Source: an uncultured Ruminiclostridium sp.
GTDB lineage: Bacteria > Bacillota > Clostridia > Oscillospirales > Ruminococcaceae
NCBI GenBank assembly: GCA_934490165.1
Contig: CAKSTB010000015.1
Coordinates: 1 to 64,000 of the forward strand
Direction of reading: 5' to 3'
DNA: 64,000 nucleotides
Positions within the stretch are counted from its first letter, which is position 1, and each line of letters starts with the position of its first letter. Shown here one piece after another: positions 17,491-24,579 of the stretch. The notes under the pieces were generated by a model. The model ran no database searches. It worked only from the letters and a program-made list of their open reading frames with translations, and had not been told where the DNA came from. The translations under genes were made by a program, and so were the position numbers.

Positions 17491-18225
17491 TTACTGCTCA
17501 ACCGTTCGGATAATTTCGTCTGCAAGCCGTTCGTAGCAACGTGCAGGATTTATCCAAGACATATACTCTGAAGCCGTTATTCTGTAACTTATGCTATTCT
17601 TGATAGCACGTGAAAACGGAACAACGGTATTCAGCACCTTATCACCAAGGTTCTTTTTCATTATCTCAAGTAACTCTTGATCTGCTTTGTTACCTTTATC
17701 GTATTTTGATGCAAAGCAAGCGTATTTTGTACCGGCATTTGCGATTTTCTGTGTTACTCTTGCAAGTCCCTGGACTGCAAAAGTTCCGAGTTCGATTGGT
17801 ACATATACATAGTCACAGATCGTCAAAACGTTTTCTGTGAAATCGTTCATCGCCGGTGGCATATCAACTATTATGTAGTCGTAAGCTGACTGTCTAAACT
17901 TAACTATGTTTGACTGTTTTTCTTCATCTGATAAGTTGATAAACTCATTAGATATTGCGTTCATTTTAACCGACGAAGTTACAATGTCAATGTTATCATA
18001 ACGTGTTTTTTTAATCAGTGGCTTCTCATCGGCTCTGATAATAGCACGTTCACAACCGCTCTCGTCATTTGTTAATTCGGTAAAAAATCGTGAGCTGTTG
18101 CACTGACCGTCAAAGTCAATTAAAAGAACACGATTTTTACGACGGGATAACGTGTATGCAATGTTGATTGCCGTGGAAGTTTTGCCAACTCCGCCTTTGT
18201 TGTTGTAAAAAGCGATCATTTTCAT
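17491..18225 (-). CDS. parA: ParA-family partition ATPase
   Basis: A 244-residue Walker-type ATPase. The deviant Walker A KGGVGKT is at residues 10-16, the A' motif is VLLIDFDGQCN, and the Walker B is YIIVDMPPA. The gene starts at ATG 18225, seven bases after AAAGAGGT; the frame extends 12 codons further upstream without a ribosome-binding site. It should drive segregation of the excised element together with ParB. A structured non-coding segment lies directly upstream. Confidence 0.93.
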   Translation of the reverse strand: MKMIAFYNNKGGVGKTSTAINIAYTLSRRKNRVLLIDFDGQCNSSRFFTELTNDESGCERAIIRADEKPLIKKTRYDNIDIVTSSVKMNAISNEFINLSDEEKQSNIVKFRQSAYDYIIVDMPPAMNDFTENVLTICDYVYVPIELGTFAVQGLARVTQKIANAGTKYACFASKYDKGNKADQELLEIMKKNLGDKVLNTVVPFSRAIKNSISYRITASEYMSWINPARCYERLADEIIRTVEQ

Positions 18226-18288
18226 TTTGTAAACCTCTTTCTGTTGCTTTATGCAACACATAAAATTAAGCCTCTTTTTAATAAAAAA

Positions 18289-18351
18289 GCAACGGAAAAG
18301 GACGGCAGGCTTACTTCTCCGTCCTACAGTGTAGCTATCACTGTCCGTTGC
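18289..18351 (-). ncRNA. Three-way-junction RNA or leader with terminal T-run
   Basis: Three nested perfect stems form a closed three-way junction: outer GCAACGGA/TCCGTTGC (18289-18296 with 18344-18351), inner AGGACGG/CCGTCCT (18299-18305 with 18319-18325) and ACAGTG/CACTGT (18326-18331 with 18339-18344, sharing one base). On the minus strand the outer stem is followed by TTTTTTATTAAAAAG, so it could end a transcript from the 54-aa gene or regulate parA as a leader. A copy-control RNA or partition/replication site is also possible. Confidence 0.55.
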
Positions 18352-18423
18352 AAAAGAAACGACATTATCACAATTCCCATCATAAGCACGCTTTAAAACG
18401 TTTTTCTACCTCTTGTCGTTCCT

Positions 18424-18490
18424 TGAGAGCTGCCGGAGTTGCACCGACTGTACTGGTTGCTCTCATGTATAGTGCGACATCGTGTCGCAC
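18424..18490. repeat. Two further inverted repeats upstream of parA
   Basis: TGAGAGC (18424-18430) pairs with GCTCTCA (18459-18465). Directly after it, GTGCGAC (18472-18478) pairs with GTCGCAC (18484-18490) around the loop ATCGT. Together with the junction at 18289 this gives about 200 bases of structured, non-coding DNA between parA and the 54-aa gene, a plausible parS/replication region. Confidence 0.55.
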
Positions 18491-18503
18491 CATTCAATTA
18501 TAG

Positions 18504-18668
18504 TTAATGCTGCATATAGTCTTTTTTCTTTTCTTCTTCAAGCATCGCTACATACTGTCCGTAGCTCATCTTCTTGTCAAGAGCCATCTTCTCGACTTTT
18601 GATATTTCAATTTCACTATCTGTTTTACGCTTGTGCGGTGCAGTAAAATCAACTATTTTCGCTGGCAT
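18504..18668 (-). CDS. 54-residue protein of unknown function
   Basis: A short frame starting MPAKIVDFTAPHKRK and ending KKDYMQH, preceded by AAAGGAGGTGA, a near-perfect ribosome-binding site, five bases before the ATG. It is basic at the N-terminus, then helical and charged (YGQYVAMLEEEKKKDY). It lies back to back with the integrase gene, a place where excisionases or small regulators are often found, but no family is recognised. The strength of the ribosome-binding site is the main evidence that it is real. Confidence 0.7.
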   Translation of the reverse strand: MPAKIVDFTAPHKRKTDSEIEISKVEKMALDKKMSYGQYVAMLEEEKKKDYMQH

Positions 18669-18696
18669 AATGTCACCTCCTTTTTATAATAAAAAA

Positions 18697-18713
18697 GCAC
18701 AGCTGAGCTGTGC
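18697..18713 (-). terminator. Hairpin with T-run in the leader of the 54-aa gene
   Basis: GCACAGC/GCTGTGC with a 3-base loop, followed on the minus strand by TTTTTTATTATAAAAAGGAGG. It ends only about 30 bases before the 54-aa gene's ATG, so it looks like an attenuator, or it insulates the gene from upstream transcripts. Confidence 0.6.
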
Positions 18714-18789
18714 AACAAGTTTATCTAACTGTTGTTATTTGCTACAGTTAGAATTAGAATAAATAATTGTAGCAAAATTCGACAAAGTA

Positions 18790-18798
18790 TGATATAAT
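18790..18798 (+). promoter_or_regulatory. Extended -10 promoter of the integrase gene
   Basis: TGATATAAT, a consensus extended -10 element, lies 38 bases before the integrase ATG. No good -35 is seen at 17 bases. Confidence 0.6.
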
Positions 18799-18836
18799 TC
18801 TATCACAAAATCTCTTTCAAAAAGGAGTGCTGCTAT

Positions 18837-19754
18837 ATGAATCCCAAAAATGTGACCATCCATGAAGCATACAAGATGTTTATAAATGAACAACTTTTTC
18901 GCAACAATAGTGAACGTACTTTGATTTGGTACAATGAAAATCTATCAGCATTTTTTAATTGGCTGGGCGAAAATAAAAACGTTGATAGCCTGACGGTTGA
19001 TAATTATAAATCGTACTGTACTTTTCTTCAGCGTGATTATGTTAAGCGTAACGGACAGCCGTTGAAAAGTAGCAGTGTAAATAGCAGAGTCAGGGCAGTA
19101 AAGGCATTTTACAATTATTGCATTGAAGAGGACTTGCTTCCTGACTTTAGCAAAAAATTAAAAGCAACCAAGATAAGAAAAACTGAAAAACTGCCACTTG
19201 ATGACGATGAAATACATACATTGATCAGTACCTTCGGTGATTCTGAACTTGAAGAACGCAATAGATGTTGGGTTATATTGATGTGCGATTCTGGGTTGCG
19301 CCGAGGAGAAATTATCAATTTGCAAATTGGAAATGTCCACCTCGAACGTGGATTTATGATAGTAACCGGTAAAGGAGACAAACAACGTTTTGTTCCATTA
19401 GGAGAACTATCAAAAATTTCATTGGCAACTTACATTCACAAATATAGGAATGAGGCTAAAGGATCGGAGCCTGTATTTGTGAATCGCTTTGGAGAAAAAT
19501 GTACAATTAATACGGTTAAACAAGTATTCCAAAAGCTGAAGAAGCAAACTGGAATCTTTAGATTACACGCACATCTACTAAGACACACATTTGCGACCAA
19601 TTACCTTGTGGACGGTGGAGATCTGGAAACTCTCCGTCTGCTTATGGGACACTCAGACTTGCAAGTTACGATGATGTATCTACATCTCGCCGAAAACAAA
19701 AAACTTTTGCAACGCAAACATCAGAGCCATTTAGATATGATAATCAATTCATAA
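18837..19754 (+). CDS. int: Tyrosine site-specific integrase of the element
   Basis: A 305-residue tyrosine recombinase. Residues 5-105 form the core-binding SAM-like domain. The catalytic domain shows R155 in SGLRRGEI, K179 in TGKGDKQR, H246-L-L-R249, H272 in LMGHSDLQ and the nucleophile Y281, so all catalytic residues are present. AAAGGAG precedes the ATG. The gene points at the tRNA-Lys 3' fragment nine bases beyond its stop codon, which identifies it as the enzyme that inserted the element there. It is the only plus-strand gene of the element in view. Confidence 0.95.
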   Translation: MNPKNVTIHEAYKMFINEQLFRNNSERTLIWYNENLSAFFNWLGENKNVDSLTVDNYKSYCTFLQRDYVKRNGQPLKSSSVNSRVRAVKAFYNYCIEEDLLPDFSKKLKATKIRKTEKLPLDDDEIHTLISTFGDSELEERNRCWVILMCDSGLRRGEIINLQIGNVHLERGFMIVTGKGDKQRFVPLGELSKISLATYIHKYRNEAKGSEPVFVNRFGEKCTINTVKQVFQKLKKQTGIFRLHAHLLRHTFATNYLVDGGDLETLRLLMGHSDLQVTMMYLHLAENKKLLQRKHQSHLDMIINS

Positions 19755-19762
19755 TGCTTTTT

Positions 19763-19807
19763 CTTTTAAGCAGGGTGTCCCGGGTTCGATTCCCGGGTGG
19801 CTCACCA
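19763..19807 (+). other. att site: 3' part of a tRNA-Lys gene
   Basis: The sequence runs from the anticodon loop (CTTTTAA, anticodon TTT) through the GCAGG anticodon-stem strand and a perfect T-arm (CCCGG-GTTCGATT-CCCGG) to the acceptor strand and CCA at 19807. No matching 5' half precedes it, only the integrase gene. This is the direct-repeat copy left at the element's right border; the complete tRNA should lie at the left border, outside the window. Confidence 0.85.
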
Positions 19808-19816
19808 ATAAACACA

Positions 19817-19849
19817 AATCCCGATAGTTTAATGCTATCGGGATTTTTT
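19817..19849 (+). terminator. Stranded terminator of the tRNA-Lys gene
   Basis: A perfect 11-bp stem AATCCCGATAG/CTATCGGGATT followed by TTTT. It starts ten bases after the tRNA CCA, so it is the tRNA gene's original terminator, now separated from the promoter by the element. Confidence 0.85.
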
Positions 19850-19950
19850 GCTTACTACTTTTGTGTATACCGCATTTTATCTTTTGTTGCCGGGTTACGT
19901 ACAATGTTAAACCCACAACAGTAATCGCAAGTTAATCTGTATCATAAAAT

Positions 19951-20262
19951 TTATCTGCTTACAATTTTGCATTTTGCCAGTATCTGAGGGTCGGTGTTTA
20001 TCATCGAAATAAGTCTGCGAGCGGTTTTCATAGGCTTGTTAGTACCTGCTTCCCATGCTTCGACAGTCTTGGTTGATACGCCGATTACAGAGGCAAATGT
20101 TTTCTGTGTCATATTAAGCTTGTTTCTGACTGCTTTGATTTCCTTGGGAGAAAAGTCATCAGTCGGGGTGACGGTTACTTTGACCTTCTTTGCACTTACG
20201 TTACCCTTTTCGTATTCAATAGCTTCTGTCAGACCTTTTTTAATGCTATCATAAAGTCCCAT
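19951..20262 (-). CDS. HigA-type XRE antitoxin
   Basis: A 103-residue protein. After an N-terminal helix that probably binds the toxin, residues 38-95 hold a helix-turn-helix (KEIKAVRNKLNMTQKTFASV, then STKTVEAWEAGTNKPM), the typical C-terminal domain of HigA-like antitoxins. AAGGAGGT precedes the ATG. The gene lies 12 bases behind the toxin frame, and toxin-first order is usual for HigBA/RelE-XRE pairs. As its toxin partner carries a nonsense codon, the antitoxin may now act only as an autorepressor. Confidence 0.85.
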   Translation of the reverse strand: MGLYDSIKKGLTEAIEYEKGNVSAKKVKVTVTPTDDFSPKEIKAVRNKLNMTQKTFASVIGVSTKTVEAWEAGTNKPMKTARRLISMINTDPQILAKCKIVSR

Positions 20263-20274
20263 AAGTAAACCTCC

Positions 20275-20607
20275 TTATAAGCTTTCTTCCAATAGTTTAA
20301 CCAACTTTTTGATTTCGTTACATTCTTCTTTGGTCAGATTTTCTTTCTTGTTTTTAGGATATGCAGTGATTAAATAAATGCGCTCTTTTATGACAAAATC
20401 AATATAACACACTCTGACACTGCCGCTTTTTCCTCTGTTTTCAAAAGCGTAACGAAATTTACGAAGTCCGCCGGTGCCTTTTATTACATCGCCGATTTTG
20501 GACGTTATAGTAAGTTCATATTGCAAAGAGCTTAATTCTTTATTAGAAAGACCCATAGCCGACCACTGCTTTTCAAATTAGGGCATGATTACGAATTCAC
20601 GAGTCAT
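20275..20607 (-). pseudogene. RelE/HigB-type toxin gene with an early stop codon
   Basis: Translation from the ATG at 20607, which has AAGGAGG seven bases before it, gives MTREFVIMP, then TAA at 20580-20578, then in the same frame FEKQWSAMGLSNKEL and the rest of a RelE/HigB toxin to 20275. Intact relatives have a Glu or similar residue where the stop lies. The remaining frame is intact and contains GGLRKFRYAFENRGKSG and VRVCYIDFVI. A single base change therefore inactivated the toxin, unless translation restarts at the internal ATG at 20556, which has no ribosome-binding site. Confidence 0.85.
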
Positions 20608-20629
20608 ATTTAACCTCCTTGCAGTTATT

Positions 20630-20658
20630 GTTATACCCTATTGAATATGGTTTGTCAA
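20630..20658 (-). promoter_or_regulatory. Promoter of the toxin-antitoxin operon
   Basis: TTGACA (20658-20653) and TATAAC (20635-20630) separated by 17 bases, just upstream of the toxin ribosome-binding site. The promoter is intact although the toxin is not. Confidence 0.8.
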
Positions 20659-20819
20659 GTTGTTCCCGCAATAACGGATCTGCTTTATCAGAAAACCCTT
20701 ATCAATGTTTTTGTTGTTTTCGTTAAAGTTTTTTACTTTTTTATTTATGCAAATAAATCAAATTTATAGAAATATTTTTTGCTTTTTTACGCAATTTTCA
20801 AAAAAATTTTCGACAAAAC

Positions 20820-20848
20820 TTGACAACCGTACCGATATCGTATAATAT
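20820..20848 (+). promoter_or_regulatory. Promoter of nth
   Basis: TTGACA at 20820 and an AT-rich TATAATAT region from 20841. TATAAT gives a spacer of 15 bases, TAATAT at 20843 one of 17. Confidence 0.55.
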
Positions 20849-20878
20849 ATAGTTATTACCGCGAGGAAAGAGATCTTT

Positions 20879-21517
20879 ATGACCAAAAAGGAAAGAGCAA
20901 GACTTGTTATAGACGGGCTGGCTGAGTGTTATCCCGATGTGAAATGTGCACTCGTTTACGAAAAGCCGCATGAGCTGCTGATATCGACAAGACTTTCGGC
21001 ACAGTGCACTGATAAAAGGGTTAATCTTGTAACTCCCGCACTGTTTGAGAGGTTTCCCGATGTTGACAGTTTTGCGGCGGCTGAACCTGACGAGGTCGCA
21101 GAGTATATACATTCATGCGGACTGTATAAGACAAAGGCTGTCGATATAGTTATGATGTGCCGTATGATACGCGATGAGTTCGGCGGAAAAGTTCCCGATA
21201 CCATAGAACAGCTTGTAAAACTGCCCGGAGTAGGCAGAAAGACTGCAAACCTGATAGTAGGCGACCTGTACGGAAAGCCCGCACTTGTGTGTGATACACA
21301 CGTTATAAGGGTCAGCGGCAGACTCGGACTTACAGACGGCACTAAAGATGCCCTGAAGGTAGAAAAACAGCTTGCCGCGGTGATACCGCCGAAAGACGGT
21401 CTTATGCTTTGTCACAGGCTTGTATGGCACGGAAGACTTGTTTGCAGTGCAAGAGCACCGCAGTGCGGTGAATGTAAGCTCAGCACTTATTGCAAATTCT
21501 TTTCGGGTAAAAATTGA
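20879..21517 (+). CDS. nth: Endonuclease III
   Basis: A 212-residue DNA glycosylase/AP lyase that removes oxidised pyrimidines in base-excision repair. The helix-hairpin-helix LPGVGRKTANLIVG contains the catalytic Lys121, and Asp139 is in VCDTHVIRVSGRLG. The [4Fe-4S] cluster loop is complete: Cys189-X6-Cys196-X2-Cys199-X5-Cys205. Length and order match the family. GAGGAAAGAG precedes the ATG. It is followed 23 bases later by a comEA-like gene and is probably co-transcribed with it. Confidence 0.95.
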   Translation: MTKKERARLVIDGLAECYPDVKCALVYEKPHELLISTRLSAQCTDKRVNLVTPALFERFPDVDSFAAAEPDEVAEYIHSCGLYKTKAVDIVMMCRMIRDEFGGKVPDTIEQLVKLPGVGRKTANLIVGDLYGKPALVCDTHVIRVSGRLGLTDGTKDALKVEKQLAAVIPPKDGLMLCHRLVWHGRLVCSARAPQCGECKLSTYCKFFSGKN

Positions 21518-21540
21518 TATAACGGCTTGGAGTGAGTATT

Positions 21541-22131
21541 ATGAAAGGAAAAGTACGTAATGCGGTCATTATCGGCGCGGGCGTACTTATCCTTACCGTA
21601 ATGCTCACTGTTGTTTTATATTACTATGAAGACAAGTCAAAGCGTGATAATGCCTGGATCTATTCCGCTTCGGAGGAGTCGTCGTTCGTCGAAAGCGGCT
21701 ATACGAAAAAAGCCGATATCAACAAGGTAGATCTTGATACGCTTATGCAGGTAAAAGGCATCGGCAGGCAGATAGCTCACGATATAGTCAATTATCGTGA
21801 CAAGGTCGGGAAAATTTCTTCTATGTACGAACTAAAAGCTATACCTTCTGTCAATAATGAAGTGTACGGGATACTGTGCGCACAGTTTACCGTGGCAAGC
21901 AGTTACGGCTATTACTACCAAACCGAATCATACGGCGTTGCAAAGGTTGATCTTAATACCGCGCAGATAAATCAGCTTATGGCGGTTGAGGGAGTAACGC
22001 GGGAGCTCGCCGAAAACATAATTCTTTACCGCAAAAACCACGGCGATTATACATCTGTAAGAGAACTGCTTGACGTGGAGGGTATGAGTATAACATTGTA
22101 CAACAGCATTTCGGATAAATTTACGGTATGA
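21541..22131 (+). CDS. ComEA-like membrane-anchored helix-hairpin-helix protein
   Basis: A 196-residue protein. One N-terminal membrane anchor (about residues 8-30) is followed by a short linker and two helix-hairpin-helix units: INKVDLDTLMQVKGIGRQIA (about 60-115) and VDLNTAQINQLMAVEGVTRE (about 135-195). ComEA binds incoming double-stranded DNA outside the membrane during competence; usually it has one such unit pair near the C-terminus. I start at ATG 21541 because GGAGTGAG is properly spaced; a GTG nine bases upstream overlaps that site. With dprA further along, it hints at a DNA-uptake capacity. Confidence 0.75.
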   Translation: MKGKVRNAVIIGAGVLILTVMLTVVLYYYEDKSKRDNAWIYSASEESSFVESGYTKKADINKVDLDTLMQVKGIGRQIAHDIVNYRDKVGKISSMYELKAIPSVNNEVYGILCAQFTVASSYGYYYQTESYGVAKVDLNTAQINQLMAVEGVTRELAENIILYRKNHGDYTSVRELLDVEGMSITLYNSISDKFTV

Positions 22132-22157
22132 AATACGTCGAATATTGCCAAAATCTA

Positions 22158-22186
22158 TTGATTTTATTGCCGCGATTTGTTATAAT
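22158..22186 (+). promoter_or_regulatory. Promoter of the XRE-cupin/acyl-CoA synthetase operon
   Basis: TTGATT (22158) and TATAAT (22181) separated by 17 bases, about 70 bases before the regulator's ATG. Confidence 0.65.
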
Positions 22187-22254
22187 ATTATAAATAAAGC
22201 GTGACTGCTTTACGATTTTGACATTTAAGTAAGATATGCGTTACGGAGGTCAGT

Positions 22255-22815
22255 ATGGATTATAATATCAAAGATGTTTCCGGCAGACTGAAAAGCACAA
22301 GAGAATATCTCGATATTTCTGTCGGTGAAATGGCAAGCAAGACAAACGTATCTACAGAAGAATATATATCGCTTGAAAACGGAGAAAAGGATTTTTCGCT
22401 TTCGTTCCTTAATGAAGCCGCAAACGCACTCGGGGTAGAGCTTATTGAGCTTCTTACGGGAGTTACACCTAAGCTCAACACCTACTCTGTTGTCCGCAAG
22501 GATAAAGGACTTCCCATTGAGCGACGCGAAAGATTTGCGTATCAGCACCTTGCTTATCTTTTCAAGAACAAGAAGATAGAGCCGTTGCTTGTAACCGCAC
22601 CGTATTATGAAGAAGAGCAGAACAAGCCGATACACCTTTCTGTGCATGACGGTCAGGAAATGGACTACATAATATCGGGAACTATGAAGTTCCAGATAGG
22701 CGACCATGTTGAGATAATCAACGAGGGTGACTGTATCTACTATGACAGTATGAACCCTCACGGTATGATCGCCGTTGACGGTAAGGACTGCAAGTTCCTT
22801 GCCATACTCATTTGA
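22255..22815 (+). CDS. XRE-cupin transcriptional regulator
   Basis: A 186-residue protein with an N-terminal helix-turn-helix (residues 8-62: GRLKSTREYLDISVGEMASK and the recognition helix before YISLENGEKDF) and a C-terminal cupin (about 115-186: IHLSVHDGQEMDYIISGTMK, GDCIYYDSMNPHGM). Such regulators sense a small ligand through the cupin. GGAGGT precedes the ATG. The acyl-CoA synthetase gene follows after 32 bases, a recurring pair in Clostridia and Bacteroidetes, so the regulator probably responds to a carboxylic acid or its CoA ester. Confidence 0.88.
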   Translation: MDYNIKDVSGRLKSTREYLDISVGEMASKTNVSTEEYISLENGEKDFSLSFLNEAANALGVELIELLTGVTPKLNTYSVVRKDKGLPIERRERFAYQHLAYLFKNKKIEPLLVTAPYYEEEQNKPIHLSVHDGQEMDYIISGTMKFQIGDHVEIINEGDCIYYDSMNPHGMIAVDGKDCKFLAILI

Positions 22816-22847
22816 CCGCAATAATCGGAAGGAAACGTAAAGAATAA

Positions 22848-24515
22848 ATGGAACAGGTTAAAAATTATTATAAGAGATTTGTAAAAGAGGGCTTTGACGA
22901 GAACGGCATTCTCAATAAGTTTGAGATCGACTGCCCCGATAACTTCAATTTCGGCTATGACATAATAGATAAGTTCGGAGAGATCGATCCCGACAGAAGA
23001 GCGCTTATTCATATCGATTTACAGGAAAACCGCCACGATTTTTCATATTCTCAGCTTTCAAAATTATCTACACAGGCGGCTAACCTTTTTGCTTCATACG
23101 GCATCAAAAAAGGCGATAAAGTTATGCTGGTGCTGAAAAGAAACTATCAGTTCTGGATCGCTATAATCGCGCTGATAAAGCTCGGAGCGGTTGCTATTCC
23201 CGCTACACATCTGCTTACAACTCACGACTTTACTTACCGCTTTGAGCGTGCAAGCGTAAAGGCGATAGTATGTACGGGATATAACCCCGATATCGCGAAA
23301 TACGTTGACGAGGCACAGGAGGAGATACACGCCGACAACCTTATAAAGTTTATGGCGAACGGTCATAAGGACGGCTGGGTGTCATTCGACGATGAGATCA
23401 AAAAGATGTCCGATGCTATGGAGCGTGTACAGACCGATACAAGAGAGCATATGCTGCTTTACTTCACATCGGGTACAACGGGATATCCCAAGATGGTTGT
23501 GCATAACCACAGATACGCTCTTGCTCATATCCAGACGGCGGCACACTGGCAGAATGTCGACCCGGACGGTATTCATCTTACAATTTCCGATACCGGTTGG
23601 GGAAAAGCCGCATGGGGCAAGCTGTTCGGTCAGATGTCGGTCGGCGCTTGCGTATTCGTATATGACTTTGACAAGTTCATTCCTACCGATATGCTCAGAA
23701 TAATGCAGGACTATAAGATCACGTCATTCTGCGCACCGCCTACCATGTTCCGTTTCTTTATTAAAGAGGGACTTGAAAATTATGATCTTTCAAGCCTTAA
23801 ATATTCGGCTATCGCGGGCGAAGCGTTAAACCCCGAGGTATACAACAAATGGCTTCAGTTCACAGGTCTTAAGCTTATGGAGGCGTTCGGTCAGACCGAG
23901 TCTACCGCACTGCTTGCAAACCTTGTGGGTATGACACCGAAGCCCGGTTCTATGGGTAAGCCTACACCGCTGTATGATGTTGATGTTGTTGACGATGACG
24001 GATACTCTGTACCTGTCGGCGAGGTCGGTGAGATAGTTGTCCGTGCCGAGCGCGGAAAGGACGGACTTTTCGAGGGCTATTACCGCGATGAGGAGCTTAC
24101 AGATCAGGCATGGCATGATGGACTTTACCATACGGGCGACACCGCATGGAAGGACGAGGACGGTTACTTCTGGTATGTCGGAAGAAACGATGATGTTATA
24201 AAGTCGAGCGGCTACCGCATAGGACCGTTTGAGATCGAAAGCGTGCTGATAGCTCACCCCTCGGTACTTGAATGTGCCATAACAGGCGCTCCCGACCCGA
24301 TAAGAGGTCAGGTCGTAAAGGCTACCATAGTTCTCGCAAGAGGCTATGAGCCGTCGGAAGAGCTGAAAAAAGAGCTTCAGACATTTGTCAAGAAGAACAC
24401 TGCACCTTATAAGTACCCGAGAATAGTTGAATTTGTCGATGAGCTACCCAAGACTATCAGCGGCAAGATAAGACGTGTGCAGATACGCAACGAGGATAAC
24501 AGGAAAAACAGCTAA
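22848..24515 (+). CDS. AMP-forming acyl-CoA synthetase
   Basis: A 555-residue ANL-superfamily enzyme that activates a carboxylic acid with ATP and loads it on CoA. The core motifs are all present: the P-loop YFTSGTTGYPKM (about residue 205), EAFGQTES (about 345), YHTGD (about 427), GRNDDVIKSSGYRIGPFEIE (about 445), and the C-terminal catalytic Lys in PKTISGKIRR (about 535). Overall it resembles medium-chain acyl-CoA synthetases of gut Clostridia. It is co-transcribed with the XRE-cupin regulator, and a strong terminator follows. The natural acid substrate cannot be read from the sequence. Confidence 0.9.
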   Translation: MEQVKNYYKRFVKEGFDENGILNKFEIDCPDNFNFGYDIIDKFGEIDPDRRALIHIDLQENRHDFSYSQLSKLSTQAANLFASYGIKKGDKVMLVLKRNYQFWIAIIALIKLGAVAIPATHLLTTHDFTYRFERASVKAIVCTGYNPDIAKYVDEAQEEIHADNLIKFMANGHKDGWVSFDDEIKKMSDAMERVQTDTREHMLLYFTSGTTGYPKMVVHNHRYALAHIQTAAHWQNVDPDGIHLTISDTGWGKAAWGKLFGQMSVGACVFVYDFDKFIPTDMLRIMQDYKITSFCAPPTMFRFFIKEGLENYDLSSLKYSAIAGEALNPEVYNKWLQFTGLKLMEAFGQTESTALLANLVGMTPKPGSMGKPTPLYDVDVVDDDGYSVPVGEVGEIVVRAERGKDGLFEGYYRDEELTDQAWHDGLYHTGDTAWKDEDGYFWYVGRNDDVIKSSGYRIGPFEIESVLIAHPSVLECAITGAPDPIRGQVVKATIVLARGYEPSEELKKELQTFVKKNTAPYKYPRIVEFVDELPKTISGKIRRVQIRNEDNRKNS

Positions 24516-24524
24516 AGCTTTACA

Positions 24525-24558
24525 TTTCGCCGCAGGTAGTACTTGCGGCGAAAAATTT
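24525..24558 (+). terminator. Terminator of the acyl-CoA synthetase operon
   Basis: A perfect 10-bp stem TTTCGCCGCA/TGCGGCGAAA with a 9-base loop, then AATTTTA, 10 bases past the stop codon. Confidence 0.8.
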
Positions 24559-24579
24559 TAACGGCTTCAAGAGGATATT

